Source: Paenibacillus sp. FSL M7-0420 (GTDB lineage Bacteria > Bacillota > Bacilli > Paenibacillales > Paenibacillaceae). From it: 64,000 nt of DNA. Each line of letters opens with the position of its first letter. Within the stretch, counting starts at the first letter, position 1. Under the pieces are notes generated by a model that saw nothing but the letters and a program-made list of their open reading frames with translations, was not told the origin of the DNA and searched no databases. This document shows positions 34,924 through 44,508 of this stretch, piece after piece. The translations under genes and the position numbers were made by a program. Location: assembly GCF_038002345.1 (NCBI RefSeq), contig NZ_JBBOCJ010000001.1:4526001-4590000 (forward strand), in the 5' to 3' direction.

Positions 34924-35014
34924 GCGTTTACCCTATCCATTACTCGGAGATAATAGCTGTAGCCCGCCGCGCCGGAACCGGCAAAATTATTCTTGCGGTG
35001 CACAAGGAGACCCC

Positions 35015-35248
35015 ATGAAGATTATAAGTATCTATGTCCTGTTAGCTGTTCTTACGCTTATGTTAATAGTCATCATTGATGTGATGTCCGGCATCAGCCT
35101 GCGTGCATCCATTCATTCGCTCTCGACCATCTTTGCTACAACCACCCTACAGGAAGCCATCTGTATCACAATCTTCCTGCTTCTCCCGTTCGTTCAGGTA
35201 GCCGTTCATGCTTCTAAGAAGCGTCAATCCCGCCGGAAACCGTCTTAA
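35015..35248 (+). CDS. Small membrane protein, unknown function
   Basis: 77 residues with two hydrophobic segments (ISIYVLLAVLTLMLIVIIDVM and AICITIFLLLPFVQVAVHA) and a basic tail (SKKRQSRRKPS). AAGGAG lies 7 nt before the ATG, which supports that it is real. I do not recognise a family. Its stop is 5 nt from the convergent gerAB stop. Confidence 0.6.
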   Translation: MKIISIYVLLAVLTLMLIVIIDVMSGISLRASIHSLSTIFATTTLQEAICITIFLLLPFVQVAVHASKKRQSRRKPS

Positions 35249-35253
35249 TTCTT

Positions 35254-36351
35254 CTAACGGTACAATCCGAACTTGCGCCGGACAAGATGAATGAGCAACA
35301 GCAGGATGGGAATCACCGCACAGAATACCAGCAGAAGCGTCTGCAGAAAAGTCTTCCCGTCATTCATATGCTCCGGATAATTCTGCGCGCTGACAAAAGA
35401 GCTGAACAGCATAATCACGCCTGCCGGAATAACCAGCCTGCTTGTATCGTTTACCTTGAACAGATCGTTGGCAATCGCAACAGCAGCATAACAGTAGACG
35501 GTCAGCTTAAAGAACGCCCCGATAATCAGTGTAAGCATAACCAGGGCATCCAGCCGTTGAATGAAATTGGCCATATTCACAAGGGTAATGGTCGTAAACA
35601 TGGGAAAGGCGGTACGGCTGTACAGGTTCTCGCCAAGCACAGACATTTCGATTGCATGTGTGAAGCTGAGCAGACAGGCGCTGACAATGATGGCTGCGAT
35701 TCCGGTTTTCTTAATTTTCCGGGATTTGTTGAAGTGGGGCAGAATGGTAGTGAAGCACATCATTTCGCCGAACGGAAAGATCAGGATGTTGGGATAGGCT
35801 GATTTCAAGGCTTGCTTGTAATCATTCATATGAAGCGGAAACAGATTCTTATACTCCACCAGCCCGGCTGAGATTACAGCAATAATACAAATGCACCCCA
35901 TAATGATCACGATCCACAGGACAATCTCGGCAGTCCTCGCGAACACTTCTATCCCTTTGCTCAGGATATACATCACGGCAATAATCATGATGGAATTAAT
36001 GATCAGAATCGGGGTTTTGTCATAGGAGGCCGAGATCAGCAGATCACCCGCTTCCCGCAGATTTCTTGAACCGTTATAGAGAAGCACCGGCAGGAACAGC
36101 AGACTTACCGGCCAGCCCAGCCATGGCCCGAGGATAGAACGCGTATACCCGCTTATGATCTGGTTCGGGAATTGGAGGCAGAGATGTGCGAACACCAGAT
36201 ACAGCAGAATACCCCCGGGAAGGGCAATCAGAATGGCGAGCCAGACTGCATGTCCGCTCTCCAGGCCAATAGGTACAAGCACGGCGGTTCCCAGCTCAAA
36301 CAGAATGATCAATGCAAGCAGCTGGCTCGGGCCGATCACTTCTTTTTTCAT
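35254..36351 (-). CDS. Spore germination permease, GerAB family
   Basis: About 365 residues with roughly ten membrane helices, of the amino-acid-permease-like GerAB/YndE family (VIGPSQLLALIILFELGTAVL, SGYTRSILGPWLGWPVSLLFLPVLLYNGSRNLREAGDLL, PFGEMMCFTTILPHF). This subunit binds the germinant in the inner spore membrane. The start at 36351 gives MKKEVIGPSQ; a GTG at 36363 is an alternative. Third gene of a gerA-C-B operon, 22 nt after gerAC. Confidence 0.92.
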   Translation of the reverse strand: MKKEVIGPSQLLALIILFELGTAVLVPIGLESGHAVWLAILIALPGGILLYLVFAHLCLQFPNQIISGYTRSILGPWLGWPVSLLFLPVLLYNGSRNLREAGDLLISASYDKTPILIINSIMIIAVMYILSKGIEVFARTAEIVLWIVIIMGCICIIAVISAGLVEYKNLFPLHMNDYKQALKSAYPNILIFPFGEMMCFTTILPHFNKSRKIKKTGIAAIIVSACLLSFTHAIEMSVLGENLYSRTAFPMFTTITLVNMANFIQRLDALVMLTLIIGAFFKLTVYCYAAVAIANDLFKVNDTSRLVIPAGVIMLFSSFVSAQNYPEHMNDGKTFLQTLLLVFCAVIPILLLLIHLVRRKFGLYR

Positions 36352-36385
36352 AACATCAATCACCTGATTTCTGCGGTTAAGCCAA

Positions 36386-37591
36386 TTATTTACCTTCGGG
36401 GATATAAGGTTTCAGACTCATGCCTGTACTGCGGATGTAGGCCTTGATCTTGAGGTCCAGCTTGCCTTGCGCGAAGATCCGGCCCCAGTCCCCGTCCAGC
36501 GCCGCCCATTCCTGCGGATTCGTCCGCTTCAGCTCATTGCCGAAATTGAAAATATCGCTCTCCAGCTCTTGTCCCTTATGAAAAGCCTGCATCACTTCAA
36601 TCCTCGTCTTCTTCTCCAGCTCTTGCTCAAGCTTCATAATTTCTTCCCGCTTGCTGAGATCCACGAAACTGTCCGTTTCATTGACGCTCCCCTCCTCGGC
36701 AATCGTCACATGAAAGACGGGAAGGCCGTCTTCCATCGTGGTCTTCACCTCTGTTCTGGAATAAATGATATTGACGGCAATGGATTCTTTTTTATCATCT
36801 GAATCAATATCCAGCACTGTTTCTTCTATCTGGTTAAGCAGCCACTCGGTTCCCCGTGCTTCTGAGTCCTTCATCCAATAGAGCAGCTTTCCCTGCCTGA
36901 AGACCCCGAGTCCGCTCATTATCGTCTCCGTCAGGGTCTCCGACCCCTCCAGATTGCTTTTCTTCTTCCCTTCCTCAGCGTCTCCCTTAATCTTCACCGC
37001 ATTGATTGTCAGATCCCCTTCTCCTGTAATGCCATGAATGACATCAAATACGCTAATGGGCCGGTTCTCTCCCCAGACGCTGGAGGTATTCTGCGCTTTT
37101 TTGACCAGCCCCAGAGCAGGCAAACTCTCTACAGGGGTCAGGAGCTTCAAGACAGCGGCGGCATCGCTGCCGCGGGCAACCAGTATTTCTGAATTGAGCC
37201 GCAGCTCATGGGACCGCTCGAAGATATCGAAGATATCGTTAATCCCATCCCGCGCCAGGGACTCTCCAAGTACAATAAGCTGCGTATGGGCAAAAAAAAG
37301 CTGGCGGGTCACATGCTTCGACGCCCGCCGCAGCGCACCGAACATCGTTTTGTCGGTGGCCGATACCACCACTACAGCAGGCTTGCCGCTTCCGGGAGAG
37401 GTACTTGTAGATGTTGAAGACGGATTAACCAGCTGAAAGGTGACCCGGTATTCATCGGTCTCCGGAACGAGATCCATCCCGATGCCGCTTACGACGGCCA
37501 GCTCATTCAATTCCCGGCTGTTCCAGCAGCCGCCCAGCGGCAGGACCAGCACTGCTATGGCGATCAGGCGCAGCAGCCTCTTACCGTTCAT
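36386..37591 (-). CDS. Ger(x)C family spore germination lipoprotein
   Basis: 401 residues with a lipoprotein signal (VLVLPLGGC) and the family motifs NSRELNELAVVSGIGMDL near the N-terminus and the C-terminal domain KRTNPQEWAALDGDWGRIF. The GerC subunit is a peripheral lipoprotein of the germinant receptor complex. The start overlaps the gerAA-like gene by 11 nt. Confidence 0.93.
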   Translation of the reverse strand: MNGKRLLRLIAIAVLVLPLGGCWNSRELNELAVVSGIGMDLVPETDEYRVTFQLVNPSSTSTSTSPGSGKPAVVVVSATDKTMFGALRRASKHVTRQLFFAHTQLIVLGESLARDGINDIFDIFERSHELRLNSEILVARGSDAAAVLKLLTPVESLPALGLVKKAQNTSSVWGENRPISVFDVIHGITGEGDLTINAVKIKGDAEEGKKKSNLEGSETLTETIMSGLGVFRQGKLLYWMKDSEARGTEWLLNQIEETVLDIDSDDKKESIAVNIIYSRTEVKTTMEDGLPVFHVTIAEEGSVNETDSFVDLSKREEIMKLEQELEKKTRIEVMQAFHKGQELESDIFNFGNELKRTNPQEWAALDGDWGRIFAQGKLDLKIKAYIRSTGMSLKPYIPEGK

Positions 37592-39113
37592 CCCGTTTCC
37601 TCCCGGTGTCCCCTTTCCCTGCAGGAGAGGCTGAAGAGCGGCTGCTGTTGTTCACCAGCCGCTTTCTGAGCTTCGTGAAGCTCTGGGGGGAGCGGATGAA
37701 GGTATCCTTCAGATTCCCCGGAACAAAGGGGCCTATAGGAGTCATGTACGGAACACCGAGCGAGCGCAGGCTGCACAGATGGGCAATCAGCATAATAGTA
37801 AATATAGCGATGCCATACAGCCCCATAAATGCGGCAATCGCCATGATGATAAACCGCAGCATGCGGATGGAGAGCGCCATGTTGAAGGCAGGCGTAGCAA
37901 AGCTGGATATTCCTGTGAGCGAGACCACGATGACCATCGCCGGCGAGACGATCCCTGCCTGAACCGCTGCTGTCCCCAGCACCAGACCGCCGATGATGGA
38001 TACGGTCTGGCCGATCGGCGAAGGCATACGTACCCCTGCTTCCCGGATAATCTCGAAGGTAACCTCCATCAGGACCGCTTCTACAAAGGCAGGGAACGGC
38101 ACCCCCTCCCGCTGTGAAGCCAGATTGATCAGCAGCGGGGTCGGAATCATCTCCTGATGGAAGTTCAGCGCAGCGACGAAGATCGCCGGACCATACATCG
38201 AAATGACCAGGCACACAAAGCGGAGCATCCGGATCAGCGAGGAGATATCATACCGCTGATAATAATCCTCGACCGTATGAAAGAACATGAAGAAGGTAGT
38301 TGGGGCAATCAGCACAAACGGAGTACCGTCCACGAAGATGGCAATCCGTCCATCGAGCAGATTGCCCGCCACACTATCCGGGCGCTCTGTATTGAACATC
38401 GTGGGGAACGGGGAATATTTATTGTCCTCCACGATCTGCTCAATATATCCCGACTCCAGAATCATATCGACCTTAATCTCCTTAAGCTTATCCTTAAAGG
38501 CCTGAATCGTCTCTTTGTCGGCAATGCCGCGGATATACATAATCGTGATATCGGTGTGGGTCACATCGCCCAGCTTCATTGTTTCGGTCCAGAGGTCCGG
38601 GTTCTTGATGATTTTGCGGACCAGGGCAATATTCGTGCTGATGGTCTCGGTGAAGCTTTCTTTGGAGCCGCGGATGGCGACCTGGGTGCCCGCCTCAGAA
38701 ACCGCCCGGGACTCCCCGCCGCAGGTGCTTCCACTGATGCCTCCCCCCACTCCGTTCACCAGAATAACCGTATCGCCCGAGAGCAACGCCTCCAGCAGTC
38801 CGTTAATATCTGTAACCAGCTTCTCCTTGCCAATACTAAGGGCATTCTCTTTAATATAGCTGTAGACTTCCTCCGGGGTTACCGCAAGCCGCGCACGGTC
38901 ATTCAGAGCTTGAAAGGACATCACATGCGAGATGTAGTCATCGACCATCACTCTGTCGGTAATGCCGGCGATATATATTGCAGCCACACGGGCTGTTCTA
39001 TTAATTAATTCATAAGTACGTATAACCAGATCGGGACTGTTCCCGAGCCTTGCTTGAATAGTACTGATGTTGTCTTCCAGCTTAGGGGAGACCGGCGAAT
39101 TTATATTCTCCAT
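37581..39113 (-). CDS. GerA-type spore germination receptor protein
   Basis: 510 residues: a soluble N-terminal half (VDDYISHVMSFQALNDRARLAVTPEEVYSYI, ESFTETISTNIALVRKIIKNPDLW, ERPDSVAGNLLDGRIAIFVDGTPFVLIAPTTFFMFF) and about five membrane helices in the C-terminal half. With the GerC and GerB proteins downstream it forms one germinant receptor. The germinant is unknown. Order is A-C-B. A forespore sigma-G promoter is expected upstream but was not identified with confidence. Confidence 0.95.
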   Translation of the reverse strand: MENINSPVSPKLEDNISTIQARLGNSPDLVIRTYELINRTARVAAIYIAGITDRVMVDDYISHVMSFQALNDRARLAVTPEEVYSYIKENALSIGKEKLVTDINGLLEALLSGDTVILVNGVGGGISGSTCGGESRAVSEAGTQVAIRGSKESFTETISTNIALVRKIIKNPDLWTETMKLGDVTHTDITIMYIRGIADKETIQAFKDKLKEIKVDMILESGYIEQIVEDNKYSPFPTMFNTERPDSVAGNLLDGRIAIFVDGTPFVLIAPTTFFMFFHTVEDYYQRYDISSLIRMLRFVCLVISMYGPAIFVAALNFHQEMIPTPLLINLASQREGVPFPAFVEAVLMEVTFEIIREAGVRMPSPIGQTVSIIGGLVLGTAAVQAGIVSPAMVIVVSLTGISSFATPAFNMALSIRMLRFIIMAIAAFMGLYGIAIFTIMLIAHLCSLRSLGVPYMTPIGPFVPGNLKDTFIRSPQSFTKLRKRLVNNSSRSSASPAGKGDTGRKRDER

Positions 39114-39181
39114 ATCCGCACCTCCTGGCTCTTACTATTCGCCTGCTATCCTTTTTTTATACAGCATATGGAATGTGTAAA

Positions 39182-39236
39182 AGCTGAAACAAGCTGCCCC
39201 CGGTACGGAATAATCCGTGTAAGGGACAGCTTGTGC
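39182..39236 (-). terminator. Terminator after the reductase gene
   Basis: On the minus strand ACAAGCTGTCCC and GGGGGCAGCTTGT pair with an inner ACGGA/TCCGT hairpin; TTCAGCTTTT follows. It closes the siderophore permease-reductase operon before the ger operon. Confidence 0.75.
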
Positions 39237-39297
39237 AGATAGAGCTTATGGTATAGCGCCGGTACACCGGCTGGTATCTCAGAGCGGGGGGAAGATG

Positions 39298-40338
39298 TTA
39301 ATGATTATCTACTACGCCAAGCGCCTTGTTCTTCTCCTTGAACCGGTCATTATGGGAGGAGACGTAGGCCACCTTCTCAGCGGTAGGGTCCATGTACAGC
39401 TTCGCGCTGTTCAGGGCAAGCACCGCGTCGGTGAATGTTCCGGCAATCAGCCGTACCTTGCTCTCATGATCCACGAAATCTCCGGCAGCGAAGATACCCG
39501 GCAGATTGGTCTCCAGCTTCCCGCTGACGTTCGCACACCATTCTCCCATATCCAGCCCCCAGTCCTTGAGCGGGCCGAAGTCGCTTCTCAGCCCGTGGTT
39601 GACAATGACGGCATCGACCTCAAGCTGCTCATGCTCCCCGGTCTGTATATGGCAGACGGTCACCTGATCGATCAGCTCTCCGTCGCTGCTGTGCAGCTGG
39701 CTTACCGCACAAGGCACACGCACATCAACCGAGGAGGCCTTCATCCGGGCAATATTCTTCTCATGCCCGCCGAACTGCTCCCGGCGGTGCACCACGGTTA
39801 CGCTGGCGGCAATCCCCTCCAGCTCATTCGCCCAGTCCACTGCGGAATCGCCGCCGCCCGAGATCAGCACCCGTTTGCCGCGGAAGGGCTCCAGCTCCTG
39901 TACCGTGTAGTGCAGGTTCGTCACCTCATAGCGGTCCGCGCCTTCAATCTCCAGCTTCGCCATCTGCAGAATGCCGTATCCGATGGTAAGTATGACCGTA
40001 CGGGTCCAGTGCTGCTCGCCTGTGGCTGAGGTCAGGATATACGTTCCGTCCTCCTGGCGGGCCTGGTGAACAATCTGCTGTCCGAATACAAGGGTAGGAT
40101 CGAAGGTGCGCGCCTGCTCTGCCAGCTGATCAATTAACTGGCGGCAGAGAATAGGTGTTACTCCTCCGACATCCCAGATCATCTTCTCAGGATAGATCAG
40201 CATTCTGCCGCCCAGCTCATCCTTCGCTTCAATCAGCTTGGTCTTCAGATCCCTCATTCCGCTATAGAACGCTGTATACATGCCTGCGGGGCCGCCGCCA
40301 ATAATCGTCACATCGTATAATTCCATTGATTCGTTCAT
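39298..40338 (-). CDS. Thioredoxin-reductase-like ferredoxin/flavodoxin-NADP+ reductase (YumC/YcgT type)
   Basis: 346 residues. FAD-binding [25 protein letters not shown] at the N-terminus, NADP-binding [15 protein letters not shown] in the middle and the C-terminal FAD motif [32 protein letters not shown] are all present. The CxxC of true thioredoxin reductases is missing, as in ferredoxin-NADP+ reductase type 2. It is the last gene of an operon with two FecCD permease genes under a Fur box, so it probably supplies electrons to release iron from the imported siderophore. Confidence 0.9.
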   Translation of the reverse strand: MNESMELYDVTIIGGGPAGMYTAFYSGMRDLKTKLIEAKDELGGRMLIYPEKMIWDVGGVTPILCRQLIDQLAEQARTFDPTLVFGQQIVHQARQEDGTYILTSATGEQHWTRTVILTIGYGILQMAKLEIEGADRYEVTNLHYTVQELEPFRGKRVLISGGGDSAVDWANELEGIAASVTVVHRREQFGGHEKNIARMKASSVDVRVPCAVSQLHSSDGELIDQVTVCHIQTGEHEQLEVDAVIVNHGLRSDFGPLKDWGLDMGEWCANVSGKLETNLPGIFAAGDFVDHESKVRLIAGTFTDAVLALNSAKLYMDPTAEKVAYVSSHNDRFKEKNKALGVVDNH

Positions 40339-40365
40339 TGATATCCCTCCAAGGTCTGGTTGTAT

Positions 40366-41400
40366 TTAAGATTTGGTACGGGCCAGAAGATACAGAAAGT
40401 ATGGAGCACCGATGACAGCTACCACAATACCGGTAGGAATCTCGGACGGCTGCAGAATCCGCCGTCCGATCGTATCCGCCGCAATGACAAGCAGCGCGCC
40501 GATCAGCGCGGAGGCGGGCAGCATCAGCTGATGCTTCGGTCCAACCAGCCGCCGCGCCAGATGCGGGCCGACCAGCCCGACGAAGCCGATGCCTCCGCTG
40601 ACCGCTACGCTGGAAGCCGCAAGCCCGACCGCTGCTGCCAGCAGACGGAACTGCTCTCTGTTCACATTAGCACCGAGTCCTGTCGCTGTCTGCTCACCCA
40701 GATTAAGGACATTCATCACCCGTGCCTTGTAGATGACATAAGGCAGGAGAATCACGATCCATGGCAGCAGGGATAAGACAAACTTCCAGCTGGTGCCCCA
40801 GATGCTGCCCGCCAGCCAGGTGGCAACGAACTGATACTTGTCCGGGTCGAGGCGAAGCGTCAGCACGATCATCGCCGCGCTCATGCCTGCCGCCACTGCG
40901 ACCCCGGTAAGCAGCAGCCGGATCGGCGAAATGCCCTGATGCCGCTTGTAGGCGAGGCTATAGATCAGAGCAGCAGTACAGGCCGCCCCGGCAAAGGCCA
41001 CCACAGGCAACAGATAGACCGGTGCCGCCGAGGTCGTCGGATAGAAAGAGATCAGCAGCATAACCATCAGTCCGGCCCCGGCATTAATGCCGAGAATTCC
41101 CGGATCGGCCAGATCATTGCGGAAGACCCCCTGCATCACTGCGCCGGATACGGCAAGTGCGGTACCAATTAACAGAGAAATGACAATCCGCGGCAGGCGG
41201 AACTGGAACAGAATCAGCTCCTGCTTCTCCGTCCCCTTGCCGACCAGCGTATCCAACAGCTCAAGCGGAGTAAGTCTTATGTATCCTGTATTCACACTTA
41301 TAAGGAACATCATCACAATCAGAACGGCCAGCACGCCGATCACCCTCAGGCCATACTTACGCCTTGCATCTTCTGAAGAAATTATCTTATGGCTCTGCAT
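40366..41400 (-). CDS. FecCD family iron-siderophore permease (second subunit)
   Basis: 344 residues with about nine membrane helices. Typical FecCD features are LPRIVISLLIGTALAVSGAVMQGVFRNDLADPGILGINAGAGL and the C-terminal FVGLVGPHLARRLVGPKHQLMLPASALIGALLVIAADTIGR. It pairs with the 41403-42461 gene, whose stop lies 2 nt upstream of this start. No ATPase gene is in the operon. Confidence 0.94.
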   Translation of the reverse strand: MQSHKIISSEDARRKYGLRVIGVLAVLIVMMFLISVNTGYIRLTPLELLDTLVGKGTEKQELILFQFRLPRIVISLLIGTALAVSGAVMQGVFRNDLADPGILGINAGAGLMVMLLISFYPTTSAAPVYLLPVVAFAGAACTAALIYSLAYKRHQGISPIRLLLTGVAVAAGMSAAMIVLTLRLDPDKYQFVATWLAGSIWGTSWKFVLSLLPWIVILLPYVIYKARVMNVLNLGEQTATGLGANVNREQFRLLAAAVGLAASSVAVSGGIGFVGLVGPHLARRLVGPKHQLMLPASALIGALLVIAADTIGRRILQPSEIPTGIVVAVIGAPYFLYLLARTKS

Positions 41401-41402
41401 CT

Positions 41403-42461
41403 TTACAGCTCCCTTCTTTCTTTTCGGGCCAGATACAGGAAGAACGGTACCCCAATCAAGGCTATAATCGCACCCACCGGCGTTTCATGCGGCGGATTGA
41501 TCATCCGGGCAGTCAGATCGCCCCCGACCACCAGCAGCGCACCCAGCACCGCAGAGCAGGGAATAATCCAGCGGTAATCCACACCCACCAGATAGCGCGT
41601 CAGATGGGGGATGATCAGGCCGACGAACCCGACAGCTCCCACTACAGCTACCGAGGCTCCGGCCAGAATCAGGACAATTAGCGTACCGGCCAATTTCACC
41701 AATCCTGTGCGCTGCCCAAGCCCCTTGGCAATATCCTCACCCAGGCTGAGCATCGTAATCGAACGGGACAGCACGATGGCTCCCAGGATAGCCGCTATCA
41801 CCCATGGGGACATGATCTGCAGCTGGAACCATTTCGTTCCTGCCAGACCACCGGCATACCAGAAGGCAAGATCTTGTCCGATGCGGAAATAAAGGGCGAT
41901 GCCTTCGCTTAGCGCAGAGAGCAGCGCACTGAGGGCAGCACCTGCCAATACGAGCCTGGCCGGGGTTAGTCCGCCCTTCGCCAGCGAGCCTACACCGTAG
42001 ACAATTCCCGCTCCGGCTCCGGCGCCAACGAAGGAATAGAGTATGAGATACATGAACGGCAATCCCGGAAAAAATGCAAAGCAGACAGCCAGCGCAAAGC
42101 CTGCTCCAGAGTTAATGCCCATCAGTCCCGAATCCGCCAGCGGATTACGGGTCATCCCTTGCATAATAGCCCCTGCCACAGCGAGGCCGGCTCCCACCAT
42201 TACGCCGCCCAGCACACGCGGCAGCCTAAGCTCGCGGATGATCTGATGCTCGGTAATATCGGGATTGAAATGAAAGACTGCGGTCCATACGACCGACAGC
42301 TTAATATCTGCGGCCCCGAACGATACGGAAATAGCGATACCCAGCGCCAGCGCAATCAAACCGCCAATAAGAATTAATGTTGCCGCCCAGGGACGGGACC
42401 GCAGCTTCAGCGGCTTGGCCTTCTCATCCAGCCCGCTCCCGGACACTGCCTGTTGATTCAT
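41403..42461 (-). CDS. FecCD family iron-siderophore permease (first subunit)
   Basis: About 352 residues with the family core LPRVLGGVMVGAGLAVAGAIMQGMTRNPLADSGLMGINSGAGFAL and FVGLIIPHLTRYLVGVDYRWIIPCSAVLGALLVVGGDLTARM. The ATG at 42461 has AGGTG 6 nt upstream; a GTG at 42470 is possible. It is the first gene of a Fur-controlled operon of permease, permease and reductase. The matching binding protein and regulator are encoded at 32.1-34.9 kb. The ATPase must come from elsewhere, as YusV serves several systems in Bacillus. Confidence 0.94.
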   Translation of the reverse strand: MNQQAVSGSGLDEKAKPLKLRSRPWAATLILIGGLIALALGIAISVSFGAADIKLSVVWTAVFHFNPDITEHQIIRELRLPRVLGGVMVGAGLAVAGAIMQGMTRNPLADSGLMGINSGAGFALAVCFAFFPGLPFMYLILYSFVGAGAGAGIVYGVGSLAKGGLTPARLVLAGAALSALLSALSEGIALYFRIGQDLAFWYAGGLAGTKWFQLQIMSPWVIAAILGAIVLSRSITMLSLGEDIAKGLGQRTGLVKLAGTLIVLILAGASVAVVGAVGFVGLIIPHLTRYLVGVDYRWIIPCSAVLGALLVVGGDLTARMINPPHETPVGAIIALIGVPFFLYLARKERREL

Positions 42462-42485
42462 GAATGTCACCTGTTTCTTTGAAAT

Positions 42486-42507
42486 TGATTCTCATTATCA
42501 TTATCAA
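42486..42507 (-). promoter_or_regulatory. Fur box upstream of the siderophore permease operon
   Basis: TGATTCTCATTATCATTATCAA contains a near-consensus Fur site (GATAATGATAATGAGAATC on the minus strand) 25 nt before the first permease start, together with a possible TTTACA -35. Confidence 0.87.
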
Positions 42508-42559
42508 TATTGTAAAGGAACAGGTCAAGGTTTGGCAATGGACAAAATAAAAACAAGTA

Positions 42560-42602
42560 GAAACGGCTTTGCCGTCCTTTAAAAGGAGGGCAAAGCCGTT
42601 TC
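42560..42602 (-). terminator. Long hairpin between the phosphotransferase gene and the permease operon
   Basis: GAAACGGCTTTGCC and GGCAAAGCCGTTTC pair, with TCCTTT/AAAGGA inside; total stem about 20 bp with one mismatch. The minus strand continues TACTTGTTTTTATTTTG, so it can end transcription of the phosphotransferase gene. It may also be a dispersed repeat. Confidence 0.65.
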
Positions 42603-42693
42603 AGCGAGAAGGCGGATCGTATCTTATCGCGGCCTTTAAACGACCAAATGGTGCCGCTAGCCCTAGCCCCATAGCCGCAACCAAATAATGAGC

Positions 42694-43608
42694 CTAATCC
42701 GACAGTGCCCGCATAATATTGGATTTTGCCTCTGCCGCAATCGCTTCATTCCCGTCATCGACCGCTTGCATTAAGATCAGCATGGGGATGTATACCGCGA
42801 TCAGCCTCGCCAGCAGCATCGTGTCCTCGTCCGCTCCTCCGTACGTTTCGAAAAACACGCCGCGGGCGTAAGGTGGTAAAAAGCTATAAGCAACGCTCAA
42901 ATCGCAAGCCGGATGGCCTACGCTCAGATCGCCCCAATCAATGATGCCGGAAACGATCCCGTTCTCATTCACAAGCATATTTTTGAAATGAAGATCGCCA
43001 TGCAGCAGTACATTCACCGCCTCGACACGGTCCTTTTGCAGACTGTTAATATACGCTTCGATCACACCGGACTCCTCCGGCGACAAGTGTTCAGCCAGCT
43101 TCGATAGAAAGCCCTCCATCTTCACTTTGCGCGATGCTATGTCTGTCAAGCTTCGATGATCCTGCTGAACTCCGCACTCCAGCGCCGTCTGCACTGGAAA
43201 TTCATGCAATCTCCGCAAAAATCCCGCCAGCGTCTCTGCCGATAAAGCCCGGCGTTCTTCCGTCAGACCGATTGGGAAATCGCCTGGCACGTGGGCATAG
43301 CCAAGAAATGGTGCCGGGTATTCATCACTTGCTTCGCCATAAAACAGCGGTTTCGGATAGGGGATGGTCAAATAGGCCTCCAGCTCCGGCAGCAGCTTCC
43401 CTTCCATACGAATCGCGCCAACTGCAAACGTTCTTCTTGGAAACCGGAACACGTACTCGTCACCGATGAGAAAAACCGTATTGTCCCAGCCCCAGCCCAA
43501 TCGCTTCACTTGCTTCGATGACAGCTGAGGGAATTGTCTGCCGATCAGCGTCCGCGCCTGCTCTTCGTTAACCTCCCACTCCGCATCCCATACATTCGTT
43601 CCTCCCAT
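42694..43608 (-). CDS. Aminoglycoside-phosphotransferase-family kinase
   Basis: 304 residues with the APH/choline-kinase fold: GWGWDNTVFLIGDEYVFRFPRR for the ATP-binding lysine region, LLHGDLHFKNMLVNENG (catalytic HGD-x-x-x-x-N) and GIIDWGDLSVGHPACDL (metal-binding DWGD). The substrate may be an aminoglycoside, macrolide-like drug or a metabolite; sequence alone does not say. GGAGG lies before the ATG. It stands alone. Confidence 0.85.
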   Translation of the reverse strand: MGGTNVWDAEWEVNEEQARTLIGRQFPQLSSKQVKRLGWGWDNTVFLIGDEYVFRFPRRTFAVGAIRMEGKLLPELEAYLTIPYPKPLFYGEASDEYPAPFLGYAHVPGDFPIGLTEERRALSAETLAGFLRRLHEFPVQTALECGVQQDHRSLTDIASRKVKMEGFLSKLAEHLSPEESGVIEAYINSLQKDRVEAVNVLLHGDLHFKNMLVNENGIVSGIIDWGDLSVGHPACDLSVAYSFLPPYARGVFFETYGGADEDTMLLARLIAVYIPMLILMQAVDDGNEAIAAEAKSNIMRALSD

Positions 43609-43806
43609 GAATTGTCTGCCTCCTCGTTCCTTCGCTCAATCATGCATTCGATACACCGAACCCACCTATGAGGTCGCCTCATTTTTATGCTTATCAACAA
43701 CAAAGTTTAACATAGCTATATTATTAAAAACAGCCTATCCTCCCAGTTCCATCCTGTTAGAGATGTAGCTGGAGCATAGGCTGTCAGATTGGCGGTTAGT
43801 TGAGTT

Positions 43807-44118
43807 CTATACATTCTGAAGCGTGCCGCCGAATATTTTGCGGATGTACCCTTGCAGCTTGCCGATATGCGGCACGAAGAGGCTTTTGTCATACACATAA
43901 TTGGATTGGGTTACCAGCTGTGAATAGAGCAGGAAGAGGATGGCCGCGAGCTCCCGGTCAATCTGCCGCTCATGCTCCATCAGAGCATACATCTCATCCA
44001 GCGCCTCATAGAGCTGAAGCAGAGCCGCCTCATTAATGAGCTTACGGCGCAGCGGTACAAGAATATCTGTAGCAATAGCATCAATCCGCAGAATAACAGC
44101 CGCCAGTCTCTCGTTCAC
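43807..44118 (-). CDS. Small helical protein, unknown function
   Basis: About 103 residues from a GTG with GGAGGAG 7 nt upstream; the frame is open further back without a site. It is predicted to be mostly helical (NERLAAVILRIDAIATDILVPLRRKLINEAALLQLYEALDEMYALMEHERQ), ending FVPHIGKLQGYIRKIFGG. I do not recognise a family. Confidence 0.6.
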   Translation of the reverse strand: MNERLAAVILRIDAIATDILVPLRRKLINEAALLQLYEALDEMYALMEHERQIDRELAAILFLLYSQLVTQSNYVYDKSLFVPHIGKLQGYIRKIFGGTLQNV

Positions 44119-44213
44119 ACTATTCTCCTCCTGCAGTGACTGAATGGTTAAGCGCTTGCTTATTACCATCCTATGTCTGCCGGACCCCAGGCATGCCTGG
44201 GCAGCGGAATCAG

Positions 44214-44435
44214 CTACCTCGTGTAATCCTCGTATTCGTCTCTCCTGTTCAGCTTGGAGTACATATATTCATCATTCTTCAGCTTATAGAGCTGGCCCAT
44301 TGCACCAAAGATCAACACTAGAACTACAATCAGACCATAGGCATAGCTAAACTGGTTGAAATAGAAACACAATACAATGGCTGCAAAGGTCATAAGCAGC
44401 AGTGCAAGTGCGATCCGGCTCAGAATTTTCTTCAT
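44214..44435 (-). CDS. Small membrane protein, YtpI/unknown type
   Basis: 73 residues with two hydrophobic helices (IALALLLMTFAAIVLCFYF and YAYGLIVVLVLIFGAMGQLY) and a charged, Tyr-rich tail. GGAGG precedes the ATG. The function is unknown; the gene lies between the oleate hydratase gene and the helical protein gene on the same strand. Confidence 0.6.
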   Translation of the reverse strand: MKKILSRIALALLLMTFAAIVLCFYFNQFSYAYGLIVVLVLIFGAMGQLYKLKNDEYMYSKLNRRDEYEDYTR

Positions 44436-44508
44436 CAGGGTTCCTCCGCAGAAAGTTTTAGTCTAAATGTATCATAATCTGCGGACGAATCCTGTCGAAA
44501 GCTGGCAG

